A stretch of DNA of 64,000 bases, from positions 1 to 64,000 of the forward strand of contig NZ_JACSPR010000013.1 in NCBI RefSeq assembly GCF_014837045.1, given 5' to 3'. Position numbers and translations under genes: made by a program. Under the pieces are notes generated by a model, which had not been told where the DNA came from, did no database searches, and was given only the letters and a program-made list of their open reading frames with translations. Numbering within the stretch: the first letter of the stretch is position 1; every line of letters begins with the position of its first letter. This stretch comes from Corynebacterium gallinarum. GTDB lineage: Bacteria > Actinomycetota > Actinomycetes > Mycobacteriales > Mycobacteriaceae. Of this stretch, positions 43,523-53,020 are shown piece by piece.

Positions 43523-44901
43523 TTGGTGTACTCCTCTGCTTCCTCGTGGGTGATGGGGGTGAGCACGGCCTTGTCGACGCGTCGGTCCTCCATCACGGTG
43601 ACCCGGGCGATCCACCGGCCGGTGAAGCTGGATTCGAACTCATCCATGCCGGGTGTCTCGGTCTGCGGCAGCAGTGCGACATCACCGACCTTGGGGATCT
43701 TGCCCAGGGAGTACATGATCAGACCACCGAGGGTCTCAAACGGGCCGTCGGGGGAGGAATACCCCACATGCTGTTGGAGCTGGTCGGTGCGGACCAGTCC
43801 GGAGACCTCCCAGCTGGCCCCGAACTGCTGGAAATCACGCTCCGCCTCGGAATCATCATGTTCGTCGTAGACCTCGCCGAGGATCTCCTCGACGACATCC
43901 TCGATGGTGACCAGGCCGGCGGTGCCGCCGTATTCATCGGCAATGAGCACCACCTGTGAGCCTGCGGAACGCACCGCATTGAGCACGGCGTCACCGTCCA
44001 GGCTGGCCGGGACCACGGGGATACGCCGGGCCAGGGACCGCAGGGTGGTGGTGGAGCGCTGCTGACGGGGGATGGCGAAGGCGTCCTTGATGTGAACCAT
44101 GCCGATGGTGTCATCGAGATCACCCTCGGTGACCGGGAAGCGGGAGTGACCCGTCTCCAGGGCGAGGCTGATCAGATCATCGACGGTGTCATCGGCGCGC
44201 AGGGCCTCAATGGTGGACCGTGGGGTCATGAACTTGTCCGCGGTGGACTCACCGAACTGCAGGGACCGGTTGATCACCGCGGCGGTGGTCTTGTCCAGCT
44301 CCCCGCTCTCGGCGGAGTTGCGCACCAGGGCGGTGAGCTCCTGGGCGGACCGGGCGGACGCCAACTCCTCGGCGGGCTCGATGCCGAGCTTGCGCACGAT
44401 GAAGTTGGCGGAGTTGTTCATGGCCTTGATGAAGTACTTCAGGGCCACGTTGAACATGTGCACCGGGTGCACCACGAAACGGGCCACACCCAGGGGGTTG
44501 GTGATCGCCCAGTTCTTCGGGATGAGTTCACCGAAGACCATGGACAGGAATGTGGCCACGATCAGGGCCAGCACCAGGGCCACGGCGGAGGCCGCGGAAT
44601 CAGGCAGGCCCACCAGTTCCAACAGCGGGGTGAAGTACTGGGAGAGGACAGGTTCAGCGAGGTAGCCCGTGGCGAGTGTGGTGACCGTGATACCCAGCTG
44701 GGCGCCGGAGAGCACGAACGACAGGTTCTGGTAATCCCTCTTCACTGCGTGGGCGCTCGCGTCGCCCTTCGTCTTGACGTGATTGTCCACGGTGGAGCGT
44801 TCCAGGCCGGTGAGTGCGAACTCGATGGCCACGAACAGACCGGTACTTGCCGTGAGAAGCACGAAGCCTAGCAGTGAGAGGATGCTTATGAGTATGTCCA
44901 T
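43519..44901 (-). CDS. CNNM/CorC-type membrane protein with CBS and CorC_HlyC domains
   Basis: A 460-residue paralogue of the gene it precedes. The CNNM domain has the motif GELIPKNWAITNP after GAQLGITVTTLATGYLAE. A CBS pair lies at about 205-345 (STIEALRADDTVDDLI; DEYGGTAGLVTIEDVVEEIL). The C-terminal CorC_HlyC domain (VSGLVRTDQLQQHVGYSSPD) is complete. The two adjacent paralogues overlap and probably act together in divalent cation efflux; this is inference from the family. Confidence 0.92.
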   Translation of the reverse strand: MDILISILSLLGFVLLTASTGLFVAIEFALTGLERSTVDNHVKTKGDASAHAVKRDYQNLSFVLSGAQLGITVTTLATGYLAEPVLSQYFTPLLELVGLPDSAASAVALVLALIVATFLSMVFGELIPKNWAITNPLGVARFVVHPVHMFNVALKYFIKAMNNSANFIVRKLGIEPAEELASARSAQELTALVRNSAESGELDKTTAAVINRSLQFGESTADKFMTPRSTIEALRADDTVDDLISLALETGHSRFPVTEGDLDDTIGMVHIKDAFAIPRQQRSTTTLRSLARRIPVVPASLDGDAVLNAVRSAGSQVVLIADEYGGTAGLVTIEDVVEEILGEVYDEHDDSEAERDFQQFGASWEVSGLVRTDQLQQHVGYSSPDGPFETLGGLIMYSLGKIPKVGDVALLPQTETPGMDEFESSFTGRWIARVTVMEDRRVDKAVLTPITHEEAEEYTK

Positions 44902-44964
44902 TAGCGTGCGGTGGCAACCTGCCCCCTGTTCCTGTCAGGTGGTCCTGTCAGGAGATAGGGACTG

Positions 44965-46347
44965 TTAACCCTTTTGACCATCTTTCCTTGTGGTCTGACG
45001 CCTGGGGTTGGTGCTGCGGCCACCGGAGTTACGGGGGGTGGCAATGCCGTCCCCCTTGCCTCTGCGGGCGCCGCTGCGTGACCTCCGGCGGGGATTGCCG
45101 GTGGCATCCCTGCTGTCAGAACGATTGTTGGCGGATTTCTGTTCCCGCCTCGGCTGCTGACCGGGTAGGGCCAGCGGCGTGCCGGACGGGCGTCGGGCAC
45201 CGGTGATCCGAACCAGTTCAGGGGAGTTCTCATGGACCTCGACCTCAGCGGCCTCAACGCCCGCCTTCTTGAAGAGATCCCTGACTTCCTTGACCTGTTC
45301 GTCCATCACCAATGTGACTACTGTACCGGTTGTTCCGGCGCGTGCGGTACGACCTGCCCGGTGGAGGTAGGCCTTGTGCTCAGCCGGGGGATCCACGTGC
45401 ACCACCAGCGAGATGTCATCGACGTCGATGCCGCGGGCGGCGATGTCGGTGGCCACCAGGACCGGGATGGATCCGTCGGTGAAACCGGCCAGGGCATTGG
45501 TGCGGGTGTTCTGACCCTTGTCACCGTGGATACCCACGGCGTTGATGCCCACGCGGCGCAGTTTCTTCACCTGGCGGTCCACGCCGTGCTTGGTGCGCAT
45601 AAACATGATGGTCTTGCCTTCACGTGCTGCGATGCGTTCGACCACCAGGGCCCGGGAATCACGACCGCCCACCAGCAGGCGGTAGTGCGTCATGGTGTTG
45701 ACGGAGGCGGCCACCGGTGCGGTGGAGTGGGTGACCGGGTTGTGCATGTAGCGGTCGACCAGCTTGGTCACGTCACCATCGAGGGTGGCGGAGAACAACA
45801 GACGTTGCCCCTTTGCCGGGGTGAGGTCCATGAGGCGACGCACCTGGGGCAGGAAGCCCATGTCCGCCATGTGGTCGGCCTCATCGAGGGCGGTGATCTC
45901 CACCTGGGCCAGGGACAGCTTCTTCTGGTTCACCAGGTCCTGGGCGCGGCCGGGTGTGGCCACCAGGACATCCACCGGCCGCGCCAGTGCGGTGATGTTG
46001 CGGTTGATGTTGACGCCACCGACGACCTCGAGGGTGCGCAGCCCCATGGCTGCGGCCGGGCCCTCCAGGCGCTCGCGCACCTGGGCTGCGAGTTCACGGG
46101 TGGGCACCAGGATCAGGCCCCTGGGCTGGCCGGGGCGGGAGGCACCGGACTTGGCCAGGCGTGCCAGCATGGGCAGGCCGAAGGTGAAGGTCTTTCCCGA
46201 GCCGGTGGGGCCACGGCCGAGGACATCGCGTCCTGCGAGGGCATCCGGGATGGCTGCCGCCTGGATGGGGAAGGCATCCGTGATGCCCTCTTTGCGCAGT
46301 TCCTTGACAATAGGATCCGGCAGATTAAGTTCTGAAAATGTAGTCAT
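44965..46347 (-). CDS. DEAD-box RNA helicase (RhlE/DeaD type)
   Basis: A 460-residue ATP-dependent RNA helicase. The Q motif and P-loop GRGPTGSGKTFTFGLP, Walker B in TALDEADHMADMGF, LLFSATLDGDV and the C-terminal ATDIAARGIDVDDIS and HRAGRTARAGTTG motifs are all present. Walker B reads DEAD. After residue 390 a basic Arg/Ser/Asn/Gly tail follows (RRRSRSGARRGKGDG), as in RNA-binding RhlE proteins. It lies upstream of the CNNM genes with a 63-base gap. Confidence 0.93.
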   Translation of the reverse strand: MTTFSELNLPDPIVKELRKEGITDAFPIQAAAIPDALAGRDVLGRGPTGSGKTFTFGLPMLARLAKSGASRPGQPRGLILVPTRELAAQVRERLEGPAAAMGLRTLEVVGGVNINRNITALARPVDVLVATPGRAQDLVNQKKLSLAQVEITALDEADHMADMGFLPQVRRLMDLTPAKGQRLLFSATLDGDVTKLVDRYMHNPVTHSTAPVAASVNTMTHYRLLVGGRDSRALVVERIAAREGKTIMFMRTKHGVDRQVKKLRRVGINAVGIHGDKGQNTRTNALAGFTDGSIPVLVATDIAARGIDVDDISLVVHVDPPAEHKAYLHRAGRTARAGTTGTVVTLVMDEQVKEVRDLFKKAGVEAAEVEVHENSPELVRITGARRPSGTPLALPGQQPRREQKSANNRSDSRDATGNPRRRSRSGARRGKGDGIATPRNSGGRSTNPRRQTTRKDGQKG

Positions 46348-46421
46348 CGTCTTATCAGAGTAGTCCTCGCAGGTTAAATGTGGTTAAAGACGCGCTCGGG
46401 CACACCGGTTGGAGGGGAGAC

Positions 46422-47903
46422 TCAGTGATCCGCGTAGGGGTCGCGGATGCCGATGTACTGCAGCTGGGTGTACTCCTCGATGCCCTCGGTACCACCCTCC
46501 CGGCCGATACCGGACTGCTTGACACCACCGAACGGGGCCGCAGCATTGGAGATCACCCCCGAGTTGAAACCGAGCAGACCGAACTCCAGCTGGTCGGAGA
46601 TCCGGAACATCCGGGCATAATCCTGCGTGAACAGGTAGGAGGCCAGTCCGTACTCGGTGTCATTGGCCAGCCGGATCGCCTCCTCCTCGGTGGTAAACGT
46701 GACAATCGGTGCGACCGGCCCGAAGATCTCCTCGGTGAGGATCCGCGCGCCGGGCGCGACATCGACCAGCACGGTGGGCTGGTAGAAGTAGCCCTCCCCC
46801 TCGCCGGCGGTGCCCCCGGTGAGCACGGTCGCACCCTCGGCGACGGCGTCGTCGACAAGCTTTGCGACGTTATCGCGTGCCTTCGCCTCGACCAGGGGGC
46901 CGACGGTGACACCGTCATCGAGACCGTTGCCGAGGGTGAGCTGGTTGAAACGTTCGGCCAGTCGGCGGCTGAAGTCCCCGGCGATGGATTCGTGGACCAG
47001 GAAGCGGTTGGCGGCGGTGCAGGCCTCGCCGATGTTGCGCATTTTCGCCCCCATCGCACCCTCGACGGCCAGGTCCAGGTCGACGTCCTCGAAGATGAGG
47101 AACGGGGCGTTGCCGCCGAGTTCCATGGAGGTGCGCAGGACCTTGTCCGCGGCCTTCTTCAGCAGTTGTTTGCCCACCGGGGTGGACCCGGTGAAGGAGA
47201 CCTTGCGCAGGCGGTCATCGGCCATGATGGGATCGGAGATCGCGCTGGCGGACGCCCCGGACACCACATTGAGCACACCTGCAGGAAGACCCGCATCGAG
47301 CATGGTCTGTGCGAAGTACTGGGCGGTCAATGGGGTCAGGCGGGCAGGCTTGAGCACCATGGTGCAGCCGGCGGCGATCGCGGGGGCGACCTTGCGGGTG
47401 GCCATGGCCAGGGGGAAGTTCCACGGGGTGATCAGCAGGCAGGGACCGACCGGTTTGCGCACGGTCAGCATGCGGTGGGTGCCCTCGGGTGTCTGACCGT
47501 GACGGCCGTAGTTGCGCACAGCCTCCTCGGAGAACCAGCGCAGGAATTCATTGCCGTAGGTGACCTCACCGCGGGCCTCAGCAATCGGTTTGCCCATCTC
47601 AAGGGTCATGAGCGTGGCGAACTCCTCGGCGCGCTCATTGATCAGCTCGAAGGCGCAGCGCAGGATGTCGGAGCGTTCCCGCGCGGGGGTCCTGGCCCAG
47701 CTTCCCTGGACTGTGCAGGCAGCATCCAGGGCGGCCAGCGCGTCGTCGCTGGTGGCTGACGCGAGGGTGGCAATGGTCTCCCCGGTAGCGGGGTTGTCCA
47801 CGGTGTAGGTGGACCCATCGGAGGAGTCTCGCCAGGTATCACCGATGAGCAGCCCGGTGGGGACCTTGGTCAGGAGTGCAGAGACATCAAGCGGATCAGT
47901 CAT
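46422..47903 (-). CDS. gabD: Succinate-semialdehyde dehydrogenase (NADP-type aldehyde dehydrogenase)
   Basis: A 493-residue aldehyde dehydrogenase that most resembles GabD. It has PWNFPLAMATRKVAPAIAAG, the NAD-binding GSTPVGKQLL, the catalytic Glu in TSMELGGNAPF and the catalytic Cys in NIGEACTAANRFLVHE, and it ends with the family's SGIGREGGTEGIEEY. The ATG at 47903 has GGAAGGA upstream and matches the usual start; an in-frame upstream start would add 28 atypical residues. The product would convert succinate semialdehyde to succinate. No gabT neighbour is present. Confidence 0.9.
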   Translation of the reverse strand: MTDPLDVSALLTKVPTGLLIGDTWRDSSDGSTYTVDNPATGETIATLASATSDDALAALDAACTVQGSWARTPARERSDILRCAFELINERAEEFATLMTLEMGKPIAEARGEVTYGNEFLRWFSEEAVRNYGRHGQTPEGTHRMLTVRKPVGPCLLITPWNFPLAMATRKVAPAIAAGCTMVLKPARLTPLTAQYFAQTMLDAGLPAGVLNVVSGASASAISDPIMADDRLRKVSFTGSTPVGKQLLKKAADKVLRTSMELGGNAPFLIFEDVDLDLAVEGAMGAKMRNIGEACTAANRFLVHESIAGDFSRRLAERFNQLTLGNGLDDGVTVGPLVEAKARDNVAKLVDDAVAEGATVLTGGTAGEGEGYFYQPTVLVDVAPGARILTEEIFGPVAPIVTFTTEEEAIRLANDTEYGLASYLFTQDYARMFRISDQLEFGLLGFNSGVISNAAAPFGGVKQSGIGREGGTEGIEEYTQLQYIGIRDPYADH

Positions 47904-48180
47904 GGGTGTGTCCTTCCGGGAGAGGTGAGATTGCCCCCACCAGGCTACGGGGAGCTGCGGGCTGGTGTCCGGCATGGGCGTGACCATCTTGACCTTGGAT
48001 GCGTGTCCTGCCTGCCAGGCTCAGCCCTGGAACTGCGATCACACGTGCGAGGCGGAAGGGTAGAGAACCGGGGTGATTCCTAGACGACGGAGGCAGATTG
48101 AGGGGAACTGGTGCAGGTGGCATTCGTTGCCCGACCTTCCCATCATCGAGGGCCCCAACGACGGGAAAATCTGCAGGCTC
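47904..48180. other. Intergenic region between gabD and the helicase island
   Basis: About 277 bases with no gene I can support. The GC content is backbone-like close to gabD. No clear terminator hairpin or att-like direct repeat was found by eye, so the island's left border is unresolved. Confidence 0.4.
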
Positions 48181-51100
48181 CTAGACGGTCAGGCGGGCTG
48201 CCTTCTCCATGTGTTCCAGCAGTTCGAGAGCTAAATCCCTACGGAGCTCATTGTGGTATCGCTGGTTGCTATAGGAGCGCAAACATGCATAGCAGGAGGT
48301 ATCGAGGCCACAGGAACAGGTCGCAACTCTGTGCATGGCGGAATGAAGAACCACCCGAAAATTCTCCCGCACCTTCCTGGTGATACCCGCACCTCCCGGA
48401 ACCGTATCGAAGAACACCATGGTCGGGGTTCCGTCATGCCAGGACATTGTCCCGTTGAGGTCGTCGCGGTTGATTTCCAGCTTCTCCGAAGCGGCCTCAA
48501 TCAACGCATACAGTGCAGGGCGCCACTCCCTGAAGTCAGTAGACCGGAAGGAGGGAACAGCAACAGTTGCGATGTCAGTCTGGTAGGTATGGCCGAATGA
48601 GCGAAGCACCAGGGAGCCTGAACAGTCCTTCTGGTTGTAGGGATTTGAGTGCGTTCTCGGACGGTTTTCCATGGCCGTGGAAAAGCCGCATGATTCGCAG
48701 TAAGCGTATCCGCGGTTGTTGGGGCCGGTCTCGATGATGCCCATCTCGGTTCTGGCCCAGGCGTTTGTGAGAACCTGCACCTGCTCGACACCCTCAGAAT
48801 TACGGTATTCCTCGGACGCGAGGTTTTCCCCGAAGCTACTGACGAATTCCCGACGGTTCCAGCGACGGGCGGGTGGAGTCATGCCGACCTGGCCCGGGGT
48901 TTGCTTCGCCACAAACCCATACACGGGTTGGATGAATTTCTTGGAGTAGCCGGTTGCCGGAAGGGCGGTGGAGCATTGAGAACATTGATGACCATCTTCA
49001 AACTCCTGAAGTGATGTTTCTATGTGATCACACGTGTCACATACAACCCAGTTGTACGTTAACAGCTTCTTTCCGGGAAGGTGCCGAACTCCTGCCGACT
49101 CCCAGGTTTTTCCGCCTGCCACAACTTCTGCTCCCGGTGCGTAGTCACTGATCGCGAGTTGAAGGTCACGCGAGAGGCTGATTTTGTTTCCTGATTCGCT
49201 GAAGTTGGTGTGGAGATCCACCGTGTCTACGGGGAAACTGTACTTGGGAAGCAGATTCTTTTTCGCCATGAAGCCCAGGAGGTTCTGATCCGTCAGGGTT
49301 CGGAGGGTGTATTTATACGCATCAGCTCTTCGCCCTTCTCCTTGGCTGAGCAGGATGCGGCGCATGCCCGCCAAGGTGTCAAAATCCTGCGTTACCCCGA
49401 TTTGTACCGCTTCGAGAATCTCGAAATATTTCTGGGTCCAAGTTCCGTCGTCGATGCCCAGTTCGTCCTGAACTCCTGATGGCAGCGTGCGCTTGAGGGC
49501 ATCTGTGATCTCAGGGGGAACGGGTGTAAGGAATGACTCAAGCAGTGGGGGCCCCATGACCGAACCATCCAGCTTGGGATTGATGCTGGCAATCTTTTCC
49601 GCCAGGAAGAAATCCCCCACGGTTGACCAGGTCACCCCTCGAGCCGCCTGGTCGCGGAGAAAGGCGGAAAAAGCGATGGAGAACGCATGACGCCGTGCAA
49701 TGCTCGGGTTGTCCAGATGGAGAAACGGGGCCGTCATCTCCCCGTCAATCATGGCAATCGGATCCCTGAAAACGGTCATATCGTGTGCTGCGCGGCGTGC
49801 AAAGGTTAAAACAAATGCAGCGGAGCCAGATCGTCGACCTGCGCGACCTGCCCGTTGCACATAGTTGGCGGTTCGCGGTGGGACGTTGCGCAGCATCACG
49901 GACTGCAGATCACCGACGTCTACGCCGAGCTCAAAAGTGGTTGAACAACTCAGTACGTTCACGTCACCATTAATGAACTGTCTCTGGACTTCGGCGGCCT
50001 CAGTGGGTGTCCACTGAGCTGTATGTTCTTTCGCGGAAAGCGGAAGAATCTGCATTTCTTCCGCCAGCCTCCGATAGTGATCCTCTGCGACTGCAGGGGT
50101 GTCAACGTCGATGGGAGACAGCGTGCCTGGGCAGAAACCGTTCGGGCACAGATCCAGCACATTGAAGGCTGTTATCGTCCGGCAGGTAGTGCATTGGAAC
50201 CAGTCATGATCGCGTCCCGGGCTTACCTGTAGGGCCTTGTAATTGAGTGCCTGACCCTGGGATTTCGAGCTCGGTAAGAGGACGATCTCAGATTTTTCGA
50301 GATCATCCCACGTTATTTTGAACAGTTGATACACTATGGTTTCAATCTGATCCTCGTAACCGAGACGCCCCAAAACTTTGGTGAAAAGATCCTTACGATT
50401 ATTAGTTCCGCGTTTGGGAATCCATGAGTAAAGACGTCGCTTGGGATCACGGCCACCGTCGAACCTGAAGAAGTGATTTCCTGTTCGTGGCTCAAAACGG
50501 GCACTATCCATGGAGACGAAGTCGGGCGTAGTGATAGCACCTTTGTGTCGGATGTCCTGAGCAAGAATGTTCAGGAAGTCAAGAGCTGTTTTCTGATCGC
50601 CGAAAAGTGTGGTCAGGCCGTGAACCGTTTTCAAACGCTTCGCTGCATTCGGGGCCAGCTCGATCCTGGAGAGTCCTAGGCCTTCTGTTGAGATTCGACG
50701 GGTAGTCGAGGCGATATCGGAGAAAACCCATGGTCCCACTTCTTCAAGGGTCTCCTGAGTTGACAGTGCTTCTTTTACGACTCGCTCCCGTTTCGCAATC
50801 TGCGATGCCCGTGTGATCCATCTATCTATGGGCGCACCATTGCGGAATTCCTCCTCTTGCAGAGTTTCCACCAGGATGCGGCGCTCCAGTAATCGCCCGT
50901 AGGAGTTCTCGAGATAGGGTGCTGCGTAGGCTGCCGCCTGACGAGAATCAGAAAAAGACAACAGCTTCCTACCAGCACCGACTTTCCGGGCAACCGTTTC
51001 ATCATCTGCTTCAGGAAGCAATTGGAATAGCGAGGTAGCAAGTACCGAAGGGGCTGCGTTAACGTCTGTCTGAAGTCTGCGGATCAGCGTCTTGGCTTGG

Positions 51101-52989
51101 CCACCACAGACGATGCACGACTCTAGTTTTCCCATCTTCCGTGGCAGAAGCCGCACTGAGAGAAGCTCTATGCCCCTGCAAGAAGCGGTGGGGCATGAAC
51201 GAAACTGCGTGTCCATCAACCGGCCACAACACGCGCAGAGCTTGATGAGTTGCGACTCTTGCTCATCAGTAGTGTCGGACACTACCTCCTGATCATCCTC
51301 ATCGACAGGGGCTTCCTCTGATAGCTCCGATAGCACCACCCATCGGAGATATCTGTCGTCGCCTGCTGCTTCAGGTGAACGGAACGTGCCGCGTTCTTCA
51401 ACACCGGCTAGATGAACGGCGCCACACTTCGTGCACGTTCCCATCTCATAGGCCGGCCGATCTGAATCCGGGAGCGTGATATGGCGATCTAGGGTGATCT
51501 CAGGAGTCATCCCTTCCCGAAAACCCAGATACGCGCCCTCGGCTGAACGGACGAACATGTGATAGCGGGCAGAAAGAGCAGGAATGCCCGTGGCGGACAG
51601 AACTTTACTGCCTAGCAATACCAGCATATGAGCCCGATGCATTGCCTCTTCTGCCGTGGCATCGGGCCATAGAGCCTGTCCCACTTCTGATAGCGGGAAA
51701 CTGTGGTGGGCTAACAGTGCACGCAGTTTTACGATGTGATGTTCCCGGGAGAGAAGTTCGTATGTATCTGTGCCTTCTGTCGCCGAAGCCTGTCGATTCA
51801 GCTCCGCTGACAATGCGGCGGCTGATTCAGGGGCATCGAAGTGTTCTTCCTGGAACGCCCACGTTGAAGACTCGGGTAACTGCAGCTTTTCGGCTAGAAC
51901 AAGATCCTGTCGGGCGGGATCGTCCCTGTGATATTCAAAAGGTTCCCCGAAAATGTCAGAACCGAATCGGACGATATTTTCTGGTAATCCTTCAAGTGAA
52001 GCGCTGGTAGCGATACACCTCAGGGGGGTGCTTCGCGTCACACGGTCTTTAAGTCTGCGGAGCAACATGCCGACTTCGGTTCCCTGTGCACCAGCATAAA
52101 CATGAGCCTCATCGATGACTATGAACTTCCAGTCATTCGAATACTGATCATCAAAGAAGGCATTGTCTTCCGGACGGAGGAGAAGATACTCCAACATCGC
52201 GTAGTTCGTCAGCAGGATATGCGGAGGTGTTTTCTGCATCTCCTCTCGACTCAACAGTTCGTTGGGGATGGGGACAGAATCCTGACCGTTGATTTGGCGA
52301 TACAGGATCTCTGCTTCAGCTCGGGATGGTTTGGTTTCCCCGGTGTAGCGTCCAAACGTTACCTGAGGCACATCAGCCAAAAGATCGCGCAGGCGTTTCA
52401 CCTGGTCGTTGGCCAGAGCGTTCATGGGATAGAGGAGAAGCGCTCGAACACCGGGGCCTAGTGTCCCCGCTGAATGCTGTCTCAACAGCTCATCGATGAT
52501 CGGAATGAGGAAACTCTCGGTTTTTCCTGAACCCGTGCCGGTGGAAACGATCAGGTTGCGACCGTCTTTAATCTTCCGCAGAGCTTTTTCCTGGTGTCGA
52601 TACAGTGGTCGGTCGAGTTTGAGGGCGTGATCTAAAGTTGCGAATTCTGGCGAGAGGATTCCTTCGGCAATGAGGTCTCGAGCTGCCTTACCAGGTGCGT
52701 ACGGTGGTGTCAGCTGAAGAATCGGCCCCTTGGTCAGATTCGGGGCTGTATCGACGGCGCGGTTGAACTCGCGTGCGATTGCCTCATTGCTCGGTCTTAG
52801 CATTGTCTTTAAGTAGCGGCGGTAATCCGCACTGATACTTTTCGCAGCAGCAACCGGGTCGATATTCCTGGCACTTGCTAGTTCCGCGGTGTGGAGGGAG
52901 GAGTCCTCCCCAGGGTTGGATTGTTCTGTGTCCTGAGAGAGCAGATCGGAGAACAGATGGTTGAAATCTGGGAGATCGGGAGTGGTCAT
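48181..52989 (-). CDS. Large DEAD/DEAH-box helicase with DUF1998 (MZB) domain, probable defence helicase
   Basis: A 1602-residue superfamily-2 helicase (COG1205 type). Walker A GTGSGKT is at 151-157, DEAH at 293-296, TSAS motif III at 328-331 and QRAGRAGR motif VI at 1045-1052. Several Cys pairs suggest zinc sites (519/522, 585-588, 599/604, 625/628, 933/936, 948/953). The end is a DUF1998 domain with DTVPGGAG and the Cys cluster CSCGLDTSCYACLRSY. The ATG at 52989 has GAAGGAA ahead. Such giant DUF1998 helicases occur in Druantia (DruE) and DISARM defence systems. GC is well below the backbone. Its partner gene ends 31 bases upstream. Confidence 0.9.
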   Translation of the reverse strand: MTTPDLPDFNHLFSDLLSQDTEQSNPGEDSSLHTAELASARNIDPVAAAKSISADYRRYLKTMLRPSNEAIAREFNRAVDTAPNLTKGPILQLTPPYAPGKAARDLIAEGILSPEFATLDHALKLDRPLYRHQEKALRKIKDGRNLIVSTGTGSGKTESFLIPIIDELLRQHSAGTLGPGVRALLLYPMNALANDQVKRLRDLLADVPQVTFGRYTGETKPSRAEAEILYRQINGQDSVPIPNELLSREEMQKTPPHILLTNYAMLEYLLLRPEDNAFFDDQYSNDWKFIVIDEAHVYAGAQGTEVGMLLRRLKDRVTRSTPLRCIATSASLEGLPENIVRFGSDIFGEPFEYHRDDPARQDLVLAEKLQLPESSTWAFQEEHFDAPESAAALSAELNRQASATEGTDTYELLSREHHIVKLRALLAHHSFPLSEVGQALWPDATAEEAMHRAHMLVLLGSKVLSATGIPALSARYHMFVRSAEGAYLGFREGMTPEITLDRHITLPDSDRPAYEMGTCTKCGAVHLAGVEERGTFRSPEAAGDDRYLRWVVLSELSEEAPVDEDDQEVVSDTTDEQESQLIKLCACCGRLMDTQFRSCPTASCRGIELLSVRLLPRKMGKLESCIVCGGQAKTLIRRLQTDVNAAPSVLATSLFQLLPEADDETVARKVGAGRKLLSFSDSRQAAAYAAPYLENSYGRLLERRILVETLQEEEFRNGAPIDRWITRASQIAKRERVVKEALSTQETLEEVGPWVFSDIASTTRRISTEGLGLSRIELAPNAAKRLKTVHGLTTLFGDQKTALDFLNILAQDIRHKGAITTPDFVSMDSARFEPRTGNHFFRFDGGRDPKRRLYSWIPKRGTNNRKDLFTKVLGRLGYEDQIETIVYQLFKITWDDLEKSEIVLLPSSKSQGQALNYKALQVSPGRDHDWFQCTTCRTITAFNVLDLCPNGFCPGTLSPIDVDTPAVAEDHYRRLAEEMQILPLSAKEHTAQWTPTEAAEVQRQFINGDVNVLSCSTTFELGVDVGDLQSVMLRNVPPRTANYVQRAGRAGRRSGSAAFVLTFARRAAHDMTVFRDPIAMIDGEMTAPFLHLDNPSIARRHAFSIAFSAFLRDQAARGVTWSTVGDFFLAEKIASINPKLDGSVMGPPLLESFLTPVPPEITDALKRTLPSGVQDELGIDDGTWTQKYFEILEAVQIGVTQDFDTLAGMRRILLSQGEGRRADAYKYTLRTLTDQNLLGFMAKKNLLPKYSFPVDTVDLHTNFSESGNKISLSRDLQLAISDYAPGAEVVAGGKTWESAGVRHLPGKKLLTYNWVVCDTCDHIETSLQEFEDGHQCSQCSTALPATGYSKKFIQPVYGFVAKQTPGQVGMTPPARRWNRREFVSSFGENLASEEYRNSEGVEQVQVLTNAWARTEMGIIETGPNNRGYAYCESCGFSTAMENRPRTHSNPYNQKDCSGSLVLRSFGHTYQTDIATVAVPSFRSTDFREWRPALYALIEAASEKLEINRDDLNGTMSWHDGTPTMVFFDTVPGGAGITRKVRENFRVVLHSAMHRVATCSCGLDTSCYACLRSYSNQRYHNELRRDLALELLEHMEKAARLTV

Positions 52990-53020
52990 AGTCGTTCCTT
53001 CAGTAGATCGGAGTTTACTC

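Noticed and set aside
44928..44955. Short direct repeats (CCTGTCAGG twice) between the helicase and CNNM genes
   Set aside because: Only two 9-base copies and no further structure; likely chance.
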